Below, in pieces: positions 43,863 to 56,356 of a DNA stretch of 64,000 nt (position 1 is the stretch's first letter; each line of letters opens with the position of its first letter). Source of the DNA: Lepidostoma basale (Eukaryota; Arthropoda; Insecta; Trichoptera; Lepidostomatidae); contig JAHDVF020001599.1 of the NCBI GenBank assembly GCA_022606425.2, forward strand, positions 124,001 to 188,000, given 5' to 3'. A program made the position numbers and the translations under genes. The notes beneath the pieces are model-generated. The model had not been told where the DNA came from. It did not search any database and was given only the letters and a program-made list of their open reading frames with translations.

Positions 43863-44100
43863 TCGGATTAACCGTTTGGCAAGCTGACTGAACGGAGTAA
43901 ACAATTCGCGCTTTGGTTATCTTTCAGAGAGACAAGCACAATTATTTCGACTATAAAACAACTGAACAAAAAAAGTGTTGATTGCATTTTATATTTTACA
44001 TAAATGTAGCGAGCGTGATCCTTGTACTAGAAAATACACCAGTTATTATTGTTATTGGTACTACTCCATTAGTAAGCAGGAATAAAATAAAATATTAACA
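43863..44100 (+). other. Probable 3' UTR of the beat-family gene
   Basis: This runs from the stop codon to the first good polyadenylation signal. It has no transposon similarity that I can see, unlike the DNA on either side. The end is inferred from the AATAAA cluster at 44081. Confidence 0.5.
44081..44086 (+). promoter_or_regulatory. Candidate polyadenylation signal AATAAA
   Basis: AATAAAATAAAAT lies about 220 bp after the stop codon of the terminal exon. AATAAA is common by chance in AT-rich DNA, so its position after the stop is the main support. Confidence 0.45.
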
Positions 44101-44167
44101 GGCAATATATAAAAAGTAAAATAGCCATTAAATACATTTAAAAAAATGCAAAATATGCAGTTTCATT

Positions 44168-44340
44168 CTATTGTTATACTTCACTCGATTCCGCAACATT
44201 CATAATTGTTTCATGCACGCAAGTCAATTTCTCCGACTACTCCGTGGCCGACATCCAATTTTTGATTTATTCGATCATGCCACGTTTTCCTCGGTCTTCC
44301 TATATTTCTAGTTCCGTTTACATCGTTTATATATGGCATG
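44168..44340 (-). mobile_element. LINE-A fragment, subfamily 1
   Basis: TTCATGCACGCAAGTCAATT, CGATCATGCCACGTTTTCCT, ATTTCTAGTTCCGTTTACAT: complement of GTRNRGRPRKTWHDRINQK..RACM. Both ends missing. Confidence 0.78.
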
Positions 44341-44571
44341 AATAACAAAACTGTACACTTAGTTTGATTTTTTTGTATTAAGCACCCTATTTTTCTTCAA
44401 CCATTGAACTTATGAATTCTAATATGAATTTTTAAATTGCAGGAATTTGATGAATAATATTAAATAGTCCATTGTTTTGGCCGAAATACTATGATATTTT
44501 AACATTATAAACTATTAAATTAAAAAAAAAAAAACTTTGTTTTATGTATCACAATTGTATTTTTATTTTTC

Positions 44572-44611
44572 GCGACAGCTGTTTCGTTAACCTATGTTGA
44601 CATCATCAGAT
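44572..44611 (-). ncRNA. Hammerhead-ribozyme-like motif (stem III CAGCTG)
   Basis: Minus strand: perfect core CTGATGA, stem II GTCAAC-ATAG-GTTAAC (one mismatch), GAAA, CAGCTG, TC. Confidence 0.66.
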
Positions 44612-44827
44612 GTTACAATAAAATATTAAATGTCAAATTTTCGTGATTTTTCAAATCTTTATGTGTATTACTTCCTATGTCAATTTGAACAATTTCTTTG
44701 ACATAATTTTGAATAATTTTAAGAACTTCAAAATTATATCAAAGAAATTATTCAAATTGACATAGGAACAAATACACACAAAGGGTTGAAAAATCACAAA
44801 AATTTGACATTTCATATTTTATTGTAA

Positions 44828-44868
44828 CGCCTGATGATGTCAACATAGGTTGACATAACAGCTGTCGA
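44828..44868 (+). ncRNA. Hammerhead-like motif (stem III CAGCTG)
   Basis: Perfect core CTGATGA at 44831-44837, perfect stem II TGTCAAC-ATAG-GTTGACA, TAA in place of GAAA, CAGCTG, TC. The lost GAAA should make it inactive. Confidence 0.55.
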
Positions 44869-45029
44869 GAAAAATAAAAATTCTATGGTGATACATAAAA
44901 CAACATTTTAAATTTATCAGTTTATATGAATAATATTAGTTTTAATATTATTCACATTACTTGAAAAAAAAATTATAAACTTTTATTCACTTTCATATTT
45001 TTATTTAAAGAAAAGTTAAATATTTTCAA

Positions 45030-45120
45030 TGTTAAAACACCAGAAAAGTGTGCCAGGAATGAAAAGTCTGACAGTCCATTATTTCTGCCTACCTCTTCAG
45101 AGAGACGGCGTGATGGTGAG
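45030..45120 (+). mobile_element. LINE-A 3' end fragment
   Basis: GTGTGCCAGGAATGAAAAGT, CAGTCCATTATTTCTGCCTA, AGAGAGACGGCGTGATGGTG. About 90 bp. Confidence 0.7.
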
Positions 45121-48100
45121 TTTATGTAATGGAAAACCTGGTGAATTTTCAAAATCAAAAGTATTTAATTAGAGGACCGTATAATTGAAACCATTCTGAT
45201 TTGTTTTTATTTTATTCGTTTTTCATACACGTGTTTTAAAATTTTTGTTGTTTAAAATTTATAAATAAATAATATTTGTTTGTCTCTCTTGAAAGGCACC
45301 CAAAAATATGCCATGGTAAAACGCGTTTTTCAGAAATTATTGATATTTTTAAATGTAATGTTTTTAAACACCACGAAAGTCGATATTATTTAATAAGCTA
45401 CAAACTTTTTTATGTTTAACAAAATAAACTTTAAAAAATCCTATTGATTCAACTGTTTGGAAAATATCACTAATTCCTGAAATAATATGTATTTGATAAT
45501 ATTTAAAATAGGGTATAAAGTACTACTGATTGTTTATATTTTATAAACTTATGTAAATATATAATATTTAACGTATTTATAATGAAGATGGTTTTGATTA
45601 AGTATAGACATTTTGTGATAATTTAATGTGGAAAAACTCATTTATTGTATTTATATCTGTATACATCTAATAATTTTCTGTTAACTTTTTTATTTTTTTT
45701 AGAAAGTTTAAAAAGGAATACAATAGATAACAATGTTTAAAAGGTATTTTTTTTTCATTCCTGAATCTTACAGAATTTCACAAACAAAAGTTTTTTTTAT
45801 CTTCTCGGTGTGTGTAACTTGCCCTAATGTTCGGTTAATAGCTTTCATCTGTTTTTTAAACTTTGTTCTAAAAATGGACTTTTAGTATGTTTGTTGAAAA
45901 TAAATAAGAAAGCTTATTGATATTTAACTTTTTATTTTTCTTATAATTGTATATTTACAAATCGTTTTAAACGTTAACGATACAACAATATTTTTCATGC
46001 ATAATAAGTTTTGTATTTTAAATAAATTATAATAACATTTTTTGTTATACGACTTAAATCATGGTATGTTATTTAACTCAGTTTATTTAAATACTTTATC
46101 CATCTGATTATAACTCTTCCGAAGAAAAAACTTCAATTGCGTATTTTTGAAATATTATATTACGTTCTTTTATAATGGTCATTTACTGAAGTAGGGTTTA
46201 TTTTTTTATATATATAAACATTTTAATTTTGCGTTTACTAATGATATTTAAAAAAATATGCATACAAAATGGAAATACATTTACTATACATTTCATTATC
46301 TGGAAATAAATTGATATAAATAAATAAATATTGTCTATTTCTAAATATTAATTAACTTAATATTTGTAAATACTTTTTTATGTATATTTTACTCATTAAA
46401 TCAATCAAATTATGTTTTCTTTCAAATATTTTATTTTCATTACTGTGGTACAATTGTATAGGACTACAAATCATTTTTAATGAGATTAGATATTTATTCT
46501 GCCCCAATCTTATCTTCTTCTTCTGTACAATAATATTGGTCACCTACTGACCCAATTGATTATCTTGAAGCTAAAACCTTAAAATATGGTAATGTATTGA
46601 AATTGAAAAATATATATTCAATAGTAAAAGAAACGTGTTCTTTTATTTATTTCATTATTAATATTTTTTTTATTAGATATGAAGATTAAAAAAATGCCTG
46701 ATTATGTTAACTAGTTGCAAAATAAAATGAAAATATTTTCTACCCTTTTAAAACTTGGCTCACTGTACCTACACTGTGTACTGATAATACATTTTTACTA
46801 TTAAGTTTTAACTTTTTTCACACACGTTAAACTTTTATACAATTAACAACTCCAAATTGTTCTATTTTTGTTTTCTACTATTTTGTCATACAACAATAAT
46901 CAGGACAAAATACAAAATAATCCGGAACACTCGGGCATGCGCATCGTGTGCATTTAGAATTACTTTCGGAGAGAACCGAAAAATTCCTCTCTCGCTCGAA
47001 GAGTACTATAATATGTTGAATACAATAGTGTTCAAAGTATTACTGTACTCTTTCTTGATGACATCCGAATTTTGGTATTTTTTTATAATGATAATTACAG
47101 ATATGCAACAGAAAGAGGAAATCAATTTTAAAAATTACAATATTTTGTAGTCTCACCCATTAAAATTTAGTTAAGTTTGTAAATAATCTTTTTGTAGATT
47201 TTTTTTGTTTATTTATAAAAATATATAAATATTATAATTGTTATATTAGATATTGTGCAATAAAGTACGAATTTACTAAAATTTAATTTAATAAATTTAC
47301 CTACTTATAAATATATTTGATACTAGTAACGAACGTAAATATTAAACCTACTACTCCAAAGTCTATACTTAAAAATAAATAAATATACATGTTACTTTAT
47401 ACATTTAACGTACCTATTCACTATTCACATATAATGTTATTATTGGAATATTTTTATTTATTTTTGTTCACTAAAAGTGATATCGTATGTAAAATGTAAA
47501 TTTCGTAAATAATATAAAATAAATAATTAGAGAATGAATTGTCCATCTAAATATATGTTTGTAATATATTAATCAATAATATTAAGACTTATACAGGATA
47601 TTATTTAAATTGAAATATTTCTATCTAAATTCAAATATACAAATAAATAAATATATCTTATCACGATTTTATGTATAATATATTGATTATTTAAAAATTA
47701 TATTTGTTACCAAAAACTTCGTGTTTATCGTTTACTTGTTCGACATTTGTTTTTAATTGAGAATTTATTGAAGAAATATTATTTAAATTTGTAAACCGCT
47801 TTATATATTATATATCTCCCGATGATGAAGATTTTAAACCTTCTAAACTTTTGAAGAAAAATGTTTAAAAAAAAGAAGAAAGCGTTGGAATTCAAAGAGG
47901 AATTTCACAATGTTGACGTCTTAAGTTGGTCAGGATTTTTTATTCAATTTAAATAATTTTTGTTTCACCTTCTGTAAAATTGGATTAAGAATGGTTTGGT
48001 TACCAATCTCTAGGCTTGAAACGATGAATAGGAATGTAAGTAAAACCACAAATACAACAATTGAATCTAACTTGTTATTTAATATGTATAAAGTATTTCG

Positions 48101-48440
48101 TTTTGCAGGCTCAATACTAATACTGGACAATTCAAACTTTTTTTAAGCTTCGATAGAAACACAAAGATGTAGCTTACTTCAGATATCGCCTGAAAGTAAT
48201 TTATACAAATAAAAAAGTATTTTCTACAAGTTTTATTATTGTTAATGGAAATGAAATGGTTTGTGAGACATTTGATACCCATTAACGAGGTGAAACATGA
48301 CATTTTCATGAAATATTTTAAATATTGTAAAACTTCTTGAAAGCAATATTTTTCACTAATAGTAATTACTCACTATGGAACTTATTTTAATTTGAATAAC
48401 TTTTTGAAAACATTGTATTTTCCAACACTCTTATGCACCG
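45121..48440. other. 3.3 kb very AT-rich intergenic DNA, no gene
   Basis: Dominated by low-complexity A/T. The only patch of mixed composition is about 46915-47010 (GGGCATGCGCATCGTGTG). GAGGTGAAACATGAC at about 48288 is a decayed ribozyme-like scrap. No coding exon or clear transposon found. Confidence 0.45.
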
Positions 48441-48443
48441 TTC

Positions 48444-48600
48444 ACAAATATGTTTCGGGCACAGACTTTCCTTCTTCAGTGTTGAATGAATGAATGAATT
48501 TAAAATTCATTAATTAATACACTAAAAAGGAAAGTCTGTGTCCCGACACAAGTTTATGAAAGGTACAACAAAGTGTTCTAAAAATACAACGATTACAAAC
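48444..48600. repeat. Inverted-repeat element, hammerhead-related
   Basis: CACAAATATGTTTCGGGCAC, AGACTTTCCTTCTTCAGTG is mirrored by AAAAGGAAAGTCTGTGTCCC, GACACAAGTTTATGAAAGG. The minus strand has CTGAAGA..GAAACATATT. The motif at 4373 is a relative. Confidence 0.6.
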
Positions 48601-48627
48601 ATTTATTCAAAGATGAATCCACAACAT

Positions 48628-49125
48628 AATCCGCATTTTAGTAATTGATTAATTTGATCATGCCATGTTTTCCTCGGTCGTCCTCGGCTTCTTTTTCTAC
48701 TTACGCTGCTTGTGTACAACTTTTTAACCATTCTACTATCATCCATTCGTTCCATATGTCCAAACCATCTCAGGGATCCTTTTTTTATTTTATCCATGAT
48801 GCAGTCATCTGCCTGATATTTCTTCATTATTTTGTCGTTCAGTATTGTATTTTAAGACCTGAACTTAGACTGGAGACAGACCTCTAGGAAGGCCTATTCT
48901 ATCGCAAATCTTCATTTCAAATGCATGTAAACTACTTTCATATTTCTTTTCCCAGCTCCAATCATCAATAACATCAACGTTTTCCCGCACATTCTTCTTA
49001 GTGATTTCATTTCTACGGCGTTTATCCTGTTTTCATCCTTCTTTTGCCAGCTCCAAGCTTCACTTCCATACATGAGGGTTGGCACTAGAACTCCATTGTG
49101 TACTGCCATCTTTGCTTCTGTGGAT
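48628..49125 (-). mobile_element. LINE-A 3' half, subfamily 3
   Basis: The minus strand reads MAVHNGVLVPTLMYGSEAWS, WQKKDENRINAVEMKSLRRM, CGKT, then after a rearranged stretch KKYQADDCIMDKIKKGSLRW, FGHMERMDDSRMVKKLYTSS and KTWHDQINQLLKCG. The C-terminal end and tail are missing. Confidence 0.88.
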
Positions 49126-50214
<1,089 letters not shown>

Positions 50215-50335
50215 ATAACATATATAACCTACGAATAGAAATATGTCAGTTATTTCCTTGCTGCCTTTATCGTAAGGGTATTCACAAATTTGCCACAATT
50301 TCATTTAAAGAGTTCTATCTCTTTTGCAACCTCAT

Positions 50336-50583
50336 TTAACCACTTAATGCTCGGTTTTTTTATTCACAAAAATAGAACCAAAAATATCAGGTGATTTTGT
50401 TATTTATTTAGAGAAATTACATAATTTAAAAGTTGTCCAGTTCAAAAAATAGACGAACTCATATTGTTAGTTTACCTTATTTAACGCAAAGAAGTGGAAA
50501 CGCGCGAGCAGTGCTCGGGTTGGCGCGATACGATACATGCGCCGCGCGCGAGCACTGCTCGTTCAAAAGCATTAAGTGGTTAA
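50336..50583. mobile_element. piggyBac-like MITE with TTAA flanks
   Basis: TTAA then CCACTTAATGC at 50336-50350, and GCATTAAGTGG then TTAA at 50569-50583. The ends are an 11 bp perfect terminal inverted repeat with duplicated TTAA, the piggyBac target site. The interior is about 240 bp, with subterminal GAGCAGTGCTC / GAGCACTGCTC palindromes and a GC-rich core (GCGCGCGAG), and no transposase. Confidence 0.8.
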
Positions 50584-50929
50584 ACGACGAATCACTAATA
50601 CAATCACAAATACAAGAGAACTTCGAAGGGCCTCCGTGCGGCAATTTGGGGCATAAAATAATATATGCCGCCTTGCTCTGCTATAACTATGGGGAACGTA
50701 TAGATTTAGTTCTCTCAGTATTCCTGGATTGTAAATATTGCAAGCCCGTCGGTTATGCGGCATTTTTTAAATGCAATTGAAACATTTTTTATAGTTCTGA
50801 CTTATTGGAAATTCACAAATGATTTAAATTTATTTTAAAACAATTATTTAAATCAAAGCAATACTTAAATAAAACGATTTTTTTATCATTCTTAGATTGA
50901 AGTGTGGAATTACAAAATATCTGAATAAA
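50584..50929. other. Intergenic DNA, partly mixed composition
   Basis: 50600-50765 is less AT-rich, but no protein similarity was recognised in any frame. Confidence 0.35.
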
Positions 50930-51170
50930 CATAACTACACTTAGTATTACACCACTTTATTTCACTTAACACAGACATGTGTCGGTAATAACATACATTT
51001 TATCAATGTACACAATTTTAAGGTTAAAATTATCTTATTGATAATGGTTATGTTATAACCGACACATGTCTGTGTTAAGTGAAGTAAAGTGTTGTAATTC
51101 TACGCGTAGATATATTTATTCAAATATGAATCCGCAACGTAAAGTAAAGGCAAATATAGAAGAAATACAC
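50930..51170. repeat. Palindromic element with two CATG hammerhead-like motifs
   Basis: TTTATTTCACTTAACACAGA, CATGTGTCGGTAATAACATA is mirrored by GTTATGTTATAACCGACACA, TGTCTGTGTTAAGTGAAGTA. Flank TATGAATCCGCAACGTAAAG is shared with 43565-43600. Confidence 0.78.
51039..51072 (+). ncRNA. Hammerhead-like motif (CATG family)
   Basis: TTGATAA core, stem II GGTTAT-GT-TATAACC, GACA in place of GAAA, CATG, TC. The GAAA change is shared with the left arm (50974-51005), so this copy is probably inactive. Confidence 0.5.
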
Positions 51171-51174
51171 AACA

Positions 51175-52027
51175 TTTCCAAAACTGAATTGAAATACCAT
51201 TGTTCACTTATTTGTAAAAATAAAATGGTAATCTCGTTGTCCGTAGTTATTTTAAGCATGAATGGTTTTGTCGCTTCAGCCCTCAAATAAATTAAACTTT
51301 TAATGTTAACATTAATTTATTTGAAGTTAAACAACGTGTAATAAGTTTTAATTCAGATGTCATGGAAATAATTATTTGTTATTAATTTATAAAATGTTTA
51401 TTTTTCACAGCTTATATTGCAAACTTTTGAATTTAATTTTATATCAGATATATATACTGTTTTTTCACAACTCTTAACTGTACTTTTCACAAACATTTTT
51501 CGAGTCACAAATGACCTATTTGAGTGTATACATTTAAACCTTGTGGTCAGTAAAATGTTTATTAAAGTGTTTTGAAAATACAATGTTTGAAAAAATATCT
51601 TCAATTGTAAATCTACAACATGTGATGGCGAATATAAAATAAAAGACTTAGATATAATCTGAAAAATTTAATTTGTTAATTTTCTAAAAAAATTATGTAC
51701 AAAAGTGTGATTGGTTGATGAATAATATAATTCGTTATTAAACGATTATTATATAAAAAATGGTACACATAACATTACCACATTTTTTCTTATTTATTTA
51801 TTTTGTTAAATCCTAAAATAATATTAACAATTCTCAATGTAACGGTTCCTTCGATTTCAACATATTATTTAATGTGTACCATAAACTAAAAGAAAGATAT
51901 TATTAAAAATATGTATAAAGCTAAACATTTTTGTATGAAACGATATAATCCTTTAAGAATTATGACTTGACTACAGTTCTGATTGGTGAAATTTATTTGA
52001 AATTAGTCAAACTAAAATATTCCTGTT
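51175..52027. other. AT-rich intergenic DNA, no gene
   Basis: 51470-51620 resembles a decayed copy of the 4373/48444 repeat (CACAAACATTTTTCGAGTCA). Otherwise nothing recognised. Confidence 0.35.
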
Positions 52028-52719
52028 GAGGTAATAGTCTGGTAACTTAAGCCGATTTTCATGTCTTTTTTGGAGGGCGGTTTTTTGTAGGAAAATAAAA
52101 ATGAATCGTTTTGGATATTAAGTATGTTTTTATTTACATATTAAAAATACATTTTTTTTTTAATTTAATAGTTTATTATTAATATTATTGATCGAAGTTG
52201 GTACCTCAAAAAAAACGCGTTTTTTTGGCCCCGGTGATTTTGGCTCTTGATGTTGTCTGAAATAAAAAATTCTTGAAAATTTCCTAATCTAAAGATATGA
52301 TATTCTGGTCGGAACTACTGAAGTTAAATTTCATGGATAAATAACAAAATGGCGGATATTGAAAAAAAAGGCTTTTTATTTTAGCAAAGAATGGGTTGTA
52401 AAATAAAAAGTAATGGTTGAAAAAAAATTTCGGTAGTTTCGACGAGAATAACATGTCTTTAGATAAAGAATTTTTGATTTCAGATAACATCAAGAGCCAA
52501 AATCACCGGGGCCACCCACGCGCTTTTTTTTCGAAGTGCCAACTTCGATCAATAATAATAATAATAATTAACTATTAAATTAAAAAAAAAATGTATCTCT
52601 TATATGTAATTAAAAACAAACTTAATATCCAAAACGATTCGTTTTTATTTTCCTACAAAAAAACGCCCTCCAAAAAAGATATGAAAATCGGCGTAAGTTA
52701 CCAGACTACTTACTACCTT
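52028..52719. mobile_element. Fold-back element, arms about 300 bp
   Basis: AGTCTGGTAACTTAAGCCGA, TTTTGGAGGGCGGTTTTTTG, CCCCGGTGATTTTGGCTCTT on the left are repeated inverted on the right (52482-52719). Weaker arm similarity continues inwards (AATTCTT..TCTAAAGATATGATATTCT) to about 52350. No ORF; class unknown. Confidence 0.85.
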
Positions 52720-53274
52720 AACATATTCACTGGTATCAAATATGGACAAAATAGTAATAAAATAAACAGCTTCACGAGAATTTCATCAATCCCCACTGTG
52801 AATTTGTATGTTATTGAGCTTTCATTATATTACGATTCTCAGAAAATAAAATCCCTTAGTGTTTTCCAATAGAAAATTAGTGAAAATTAATGTATGTAAT
52901 TATCTAAAATAATTCTGTAACTGACTTGAAAATTACGTGGAAATACATTAAATGTACTATTTGTTCTTTTACACATTGTTTTATTCAGCTCACTCCAAAC
53001 ACGTTAACCGGAGGGTAAAAAGAATAATTGACATTAAAATTCCACAGCGATTCCAAATTGAAAAGGGTGAACCGACCAATACCACATTAAAACCAATTCG
53101 ATATGAATAAAACAAACACACAAGCCATCTGGATTGGTCGTTTTGGTTTCAATTATTTATTTTTATTCTGAACAAATAAACAGATGAATTGATTCGATTT
53201 AAATTTAAAAATCATTTCATAATGATAGAAAAAATAAACACATTAAATTAAAATACAATTTAGTGATTTACTTA
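52720..53274. other. AT-rich intergenic DNA, no gene
   Basis: 53000-53160 is slightly less AT-rich. No feature recognised. Confidence 0.4.
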
Positions 53275-53578
53275 TTTTGATATTGACGATAGCAGGCAAG
53301 ACGCTGAGAGATTGGGTGAGAAACACCAGAATAAGAGAGATATAATTTGTGAGGTTGAGGATTTTATAAGATGGAGCAGACAGCGAAAAAGGGACTGGTA
53401 CGGTCACACCACCAGACTCCCTTATATTGCGTTACATAATCAGCCTCACGGGACTCATCCTCGTGGAAAACCTCCTAAAAGATGGAAGGACAGTTGGGAA
53501 TCTACCTTACAGGAGGAGCAACACTCCGGAGAACAGACTGCATAGGTCTACAACAAGGAAGAAGAAGAATAATAAGAT
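53275..53578 (+). mobile_element. LINE-E C-terminal fragment
   Basis: KTLRDWVRNTRIREI-like start, CEVEDFIRWSRQRKRDWYGH, TTRLPYIALHNQPHGTHPRG, KPPKRWKDSWESTLQEEQHS, then stop, VYNKEEEE and a GAAGAAGAAT tail. Minus-strand relative at 26129. Confidence 0.8.
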
Positions 53579-53734
53579 ATTGAAGGAATTAATCCTTTCA
53601 TATTTTTTGTTGATGCAATCGACAATTAATTAATAAAGAGTTTACCATATTTATTCAAGAAACAATAAATATTAGTTTCAAGATTCCGAGAAATTTTTCA
53701 TTTTTAGTGCTTTCCATTGCTAAATACTCCTGTA

Positions 53735-54010
53735 ATCTTCTTATTTTTCTTTAAATAGATCTGACGATCTGAACACAGAAATCATGTCTCGTCGAATGAT
53801 GAAGTACAGCTATCCTTTCATCTATTAGGCGGTCATCCAGATGGACGGTGTCCGGAGGGGATTTCATAAGCGGCTGTATATGCAAGTCTGTCACCATCCA
53901 TTCGGGCTGGTTCCTCCAGTATCTTATTCTGGATCTACTGAACTACATCCTCTATTTCGCAAGTTTTTCTTATTTCTACGTTGCAGACACGATCTCGGAG
54001 ATTTTTTTCC
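53735..54010 (-). mobile_element. LINE-D C-terminal fragment
   Basis: The minus strand reads RDRVCNVEIRKTCEIEDVVQ, ARMDGDRLAYTAAYEIPSGH, then RPPNRWKDSCTSSFDETFL-like codons. Homologous to 29462-29738. Confidence 0.78.
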
Positions 54011-54696
54011 AGTATAATATAATATATTCATGCTAAAAACCTCCATAAAATTTAGCTTTCTGTTGAAATTTTTTTTTTAAATACGAATTATTAAAAACTT
54101 ACATTCATAAATTAAATAACTATTTTAAATATTTATTTTTCAGTACAAGGAAAATAAAAAAAATGTATTCCCCGAAAAAAATATACCAATCACCTCGACT
54201 TTAGAACTGCATAAGATAGAGACATGTACTTTCAAGTAGTAGTCGACATAGGTGAGATTAACCCTGAAAAATGAAGAAAAAGAGAAACACCTCTAATTGT
54301 GCAGAAATTTAGAAGAAGGCGGTGCAGATACGAACTTCATCTCAGAAATTCGAAGAGCATTCTGACGATGGATCAATTATTTCCAGGTATGTATACTTAT
54401 ATGAACTGTTTTAATCGCTATTAATTTTGACTCGGTCTGCCCATTAAAATTTGATATTAATGGATATATTGAACTGACCTTATGTCAAAGGTTAATGACT
54501 TCTATGTACTCACGTGACTCCTCAGTAGTTAACTGGATATTGATATTTTACATACACATATAATATGATGTTCCGGTTCTCAACATTTGAATATATTAAT
54601 ACAATAATTAGCAATATTTATCATTTTAAATCAGAACTGGATGTAATATAAATAAAATCAATTGATCCGAAATAAATAAAGTACGAACATGTAAAA
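54011..54696. other. AT-rich intergenic DNA, no gene
   Basis: No recognisable repeat or coding sequence. Confidence 0.4.
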
Positions 54697-54965
54697 CTAG
54701 CTAACTAACTTACTAACCATCAAGCCGTCTCGCCGAAAGGGTAGGCAGAAAGAAATCGACTGTCACACTTTAACCGATGCGGCATTCCGTCCATCTCTTT
54801 TCGCCCCGCGGAAGACGCGGTGTGATGGGTTGCGAACCTCATCGCCACCAATAGGCATCTCCCGCGCACACTTCGATCGTCCAACATCCACAAAATAAAT
54901 CTAAAATAAATAATGTAAAATACAATGATATAAAAAAAAAAAACAAAATAAAAATAATTTAACAC
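54697..54965 (-). mobile_element. SINE-T copy, full length
   Basis: Tail complement CTAACTAACTTACTAACCAT, LINE-like end, body with CGCGGAAGACGCGGTGTGAT and GCATCTCCCGCGCACACTTC, and AT-rich head to about 54965. Confidence 0.86.
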
Positions 54966-55827
54966 AAAATGTTATTTTTAGATGGTGCACATATTGTCAA
55001 TTTAATTTATGTTCCAGGTATTCACGTTTTTTTTTTAAATAATCAGTAATTAATAACTTTAAACAAACCAACACCAGCAAGAACTTAAAAATAATATTGA
55101 AGAAATTATTCAAATAGTCATTGGAACAAATGAAAATTTTATTTTTACACCTGTCGAAATTCCTTATATAAACGAAAAAACTTGTATAATTTTAACATCA
55201 AAAGAGTTATTACGTGTCACAATTAACTATTATAAAGTGCGGCAACAATCAAATTGACCAAAACAATAAACGTATACACAAAATATCTCCAAATTTACGG
55301 GAGCACCACATGAACCAAATGAAATTTTCAAAATCAGAACCAAAATGTTTACGAACATTTAGAAAAAAAATTATATTGTTTTTACAAGTATATCAAGAAA
55401 TCCCAATTTCTTAATAAAATTCAAAATCCTATATTGGGATGTCAATCTCGATTTTAATTTTTAATTCGACAAGCTTTTGGTTTAAGTAAAAATTTAAATA
55501 TTCTTTAGAAGGCCGGATCAAAAAGTGTAATTCTTTAGTATTACTATTTACATTTCTATCGTTGTTAATGTGATGTTTTCAAAGATGTAATCACAGGTCA
55601 GCATGTGTTACATATACGATACGCCTGGGATGAGTTAAGGATGAAATTATCGCCAGCAGGGCTATGGAGATAAGAAATTCCGTTACAAATATTGCAGAAG
55701 ACGAATTTGAGCCCTCTCGTGGACCATCTCCGTATTCAAACCGATATTGCATCATAAAATATAATGTTCCAGACATATAGGTCTTTCTGTATTCCAGGGG
55801 CGATCAACTCAAATATTTTTTCAAATT
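54966..55827. other. AT-rich intergenic DNA, no gene
   Basis: A mixed-composition stretch at about 55590-55800 has no copies in the window and no domain in its short frames. Confidence 0.35.
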
Positions 55828-55840
55828 TAGTTTTTGTAAC
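55828..55840. repeat. Target-site duplication, left (TAGTTTTTGTAAC)
   Basis: Identical 13-mer at 56344-56356, flanking the LINE-A copy. Confidence 0.75.
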
Positions 55841-56343
55841 TAACCATCACGCCGTCTTTCCGAAGGGGTAAGCAGAAATAATGGACTACTTTTCTTTCCT
55901 GCCATACTTCTCTCGCTTCCTCAACATGTATTCACTGTGTCAAATAGACACGCCGATTTCTCCGACTCCTCATGTGGTTGACAATCAATATTTGATTTAT
56001 TTGGTCATGATCCTTTTTTCTCGGTCTCCCACTATTTCATTATTTTTTCCTTGTGTTTAAACTACTTAAATGTTAATTTCATACTTTTTTTTATAACATT
56101 TTCATTCGCCCTGCGTTCACTTCTAAAAAAAAATCATTCAACTCTGTTCACTATGTCATTCGACTTAAAAAAATCATTCGACACTATAATACGAGAACAC
56201 AGATTTACCACATATTCGTCTAAAAGATCTCATTTCTATAATATTTATTCTAATTTATTTATTCTTTTACCAGTTCCAAGCCATGTTTTCATACATGAGG
56301 GTCGGTACAATAACCCCATTGTTCCCATCTTATCTTTTTTGGA
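55841..56343 (-). mobile_element. LINE-A 3' half inserted beside another LINE-A
   Basis: Minus strand: decayed copy of the MYGSEAW..RRYVV..FGH..GRPRK..end region, including a short internal duplication at about 56130-56190 (AAAAAAATCATTCGACACT-like). Flanked by the 13 bp duplication. Confidence 0.82.
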
Positions 56344-56356
56344 TAGTTTTTGTAAC
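56344..56356. repeat. Target-site duplication, right (TAGTTTTTGTAAC)
   Basis: Matches 55828-55840. Confidence 0.75.

Larger units (their letters stand above)
40795..41275. repeat. CAGCTG hammerhead family element interrupted by a LINE-C fragment
   Basis: CAATGATACTTCAACATTAT at the left end, a minus-strand motif at 40870-40909, LINE-C at 40968-41115, then the mirrored end GATATCGTAAACAGTTTTTT..ACAGTTAATAATG. Confidence 0.65.
42870..43620. repeat. CATG-type palindromic element interrupted by LINE-B
   Basis: TTATTTCACTTAACAAAGAC, TTTTCGGTTATAACATAATC on the left and TTATAACCGAAACATGTCTA, TGTTAAGTGATATTAAATGT on the right are inverted. The RTE-like LINE at 43040-43500 lies between. An uninterrupted relative is at 50930-51170. 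Confidence 0.75.
44455..44945. repeat. Long palindromic element of the CAGCTG hammerhead family
   Basis: CCATTGTTTTGGCCGAAATA at the left end. Arms extend through TATGTGTATTACTTCCTATG and the mirrored CATAGGAACAAATACACACA, meeting near 44715-44740. Two motifs at 44572-44611 and 44828-44868. Confidence 0.85.

Noticed and set aside
41504..41866. 120-codon minus-strand open frame
   Set aside because: AT-driven residues (I, N, Y, K), overlaps a SINE edge, no domain.
46857..47150. 97-codon plus-strand frame in the AT-rich 45-48 kb block
   Set aside because: No domain and no neighbouring exons; one mixed-composition patch is not enough to call a gene.
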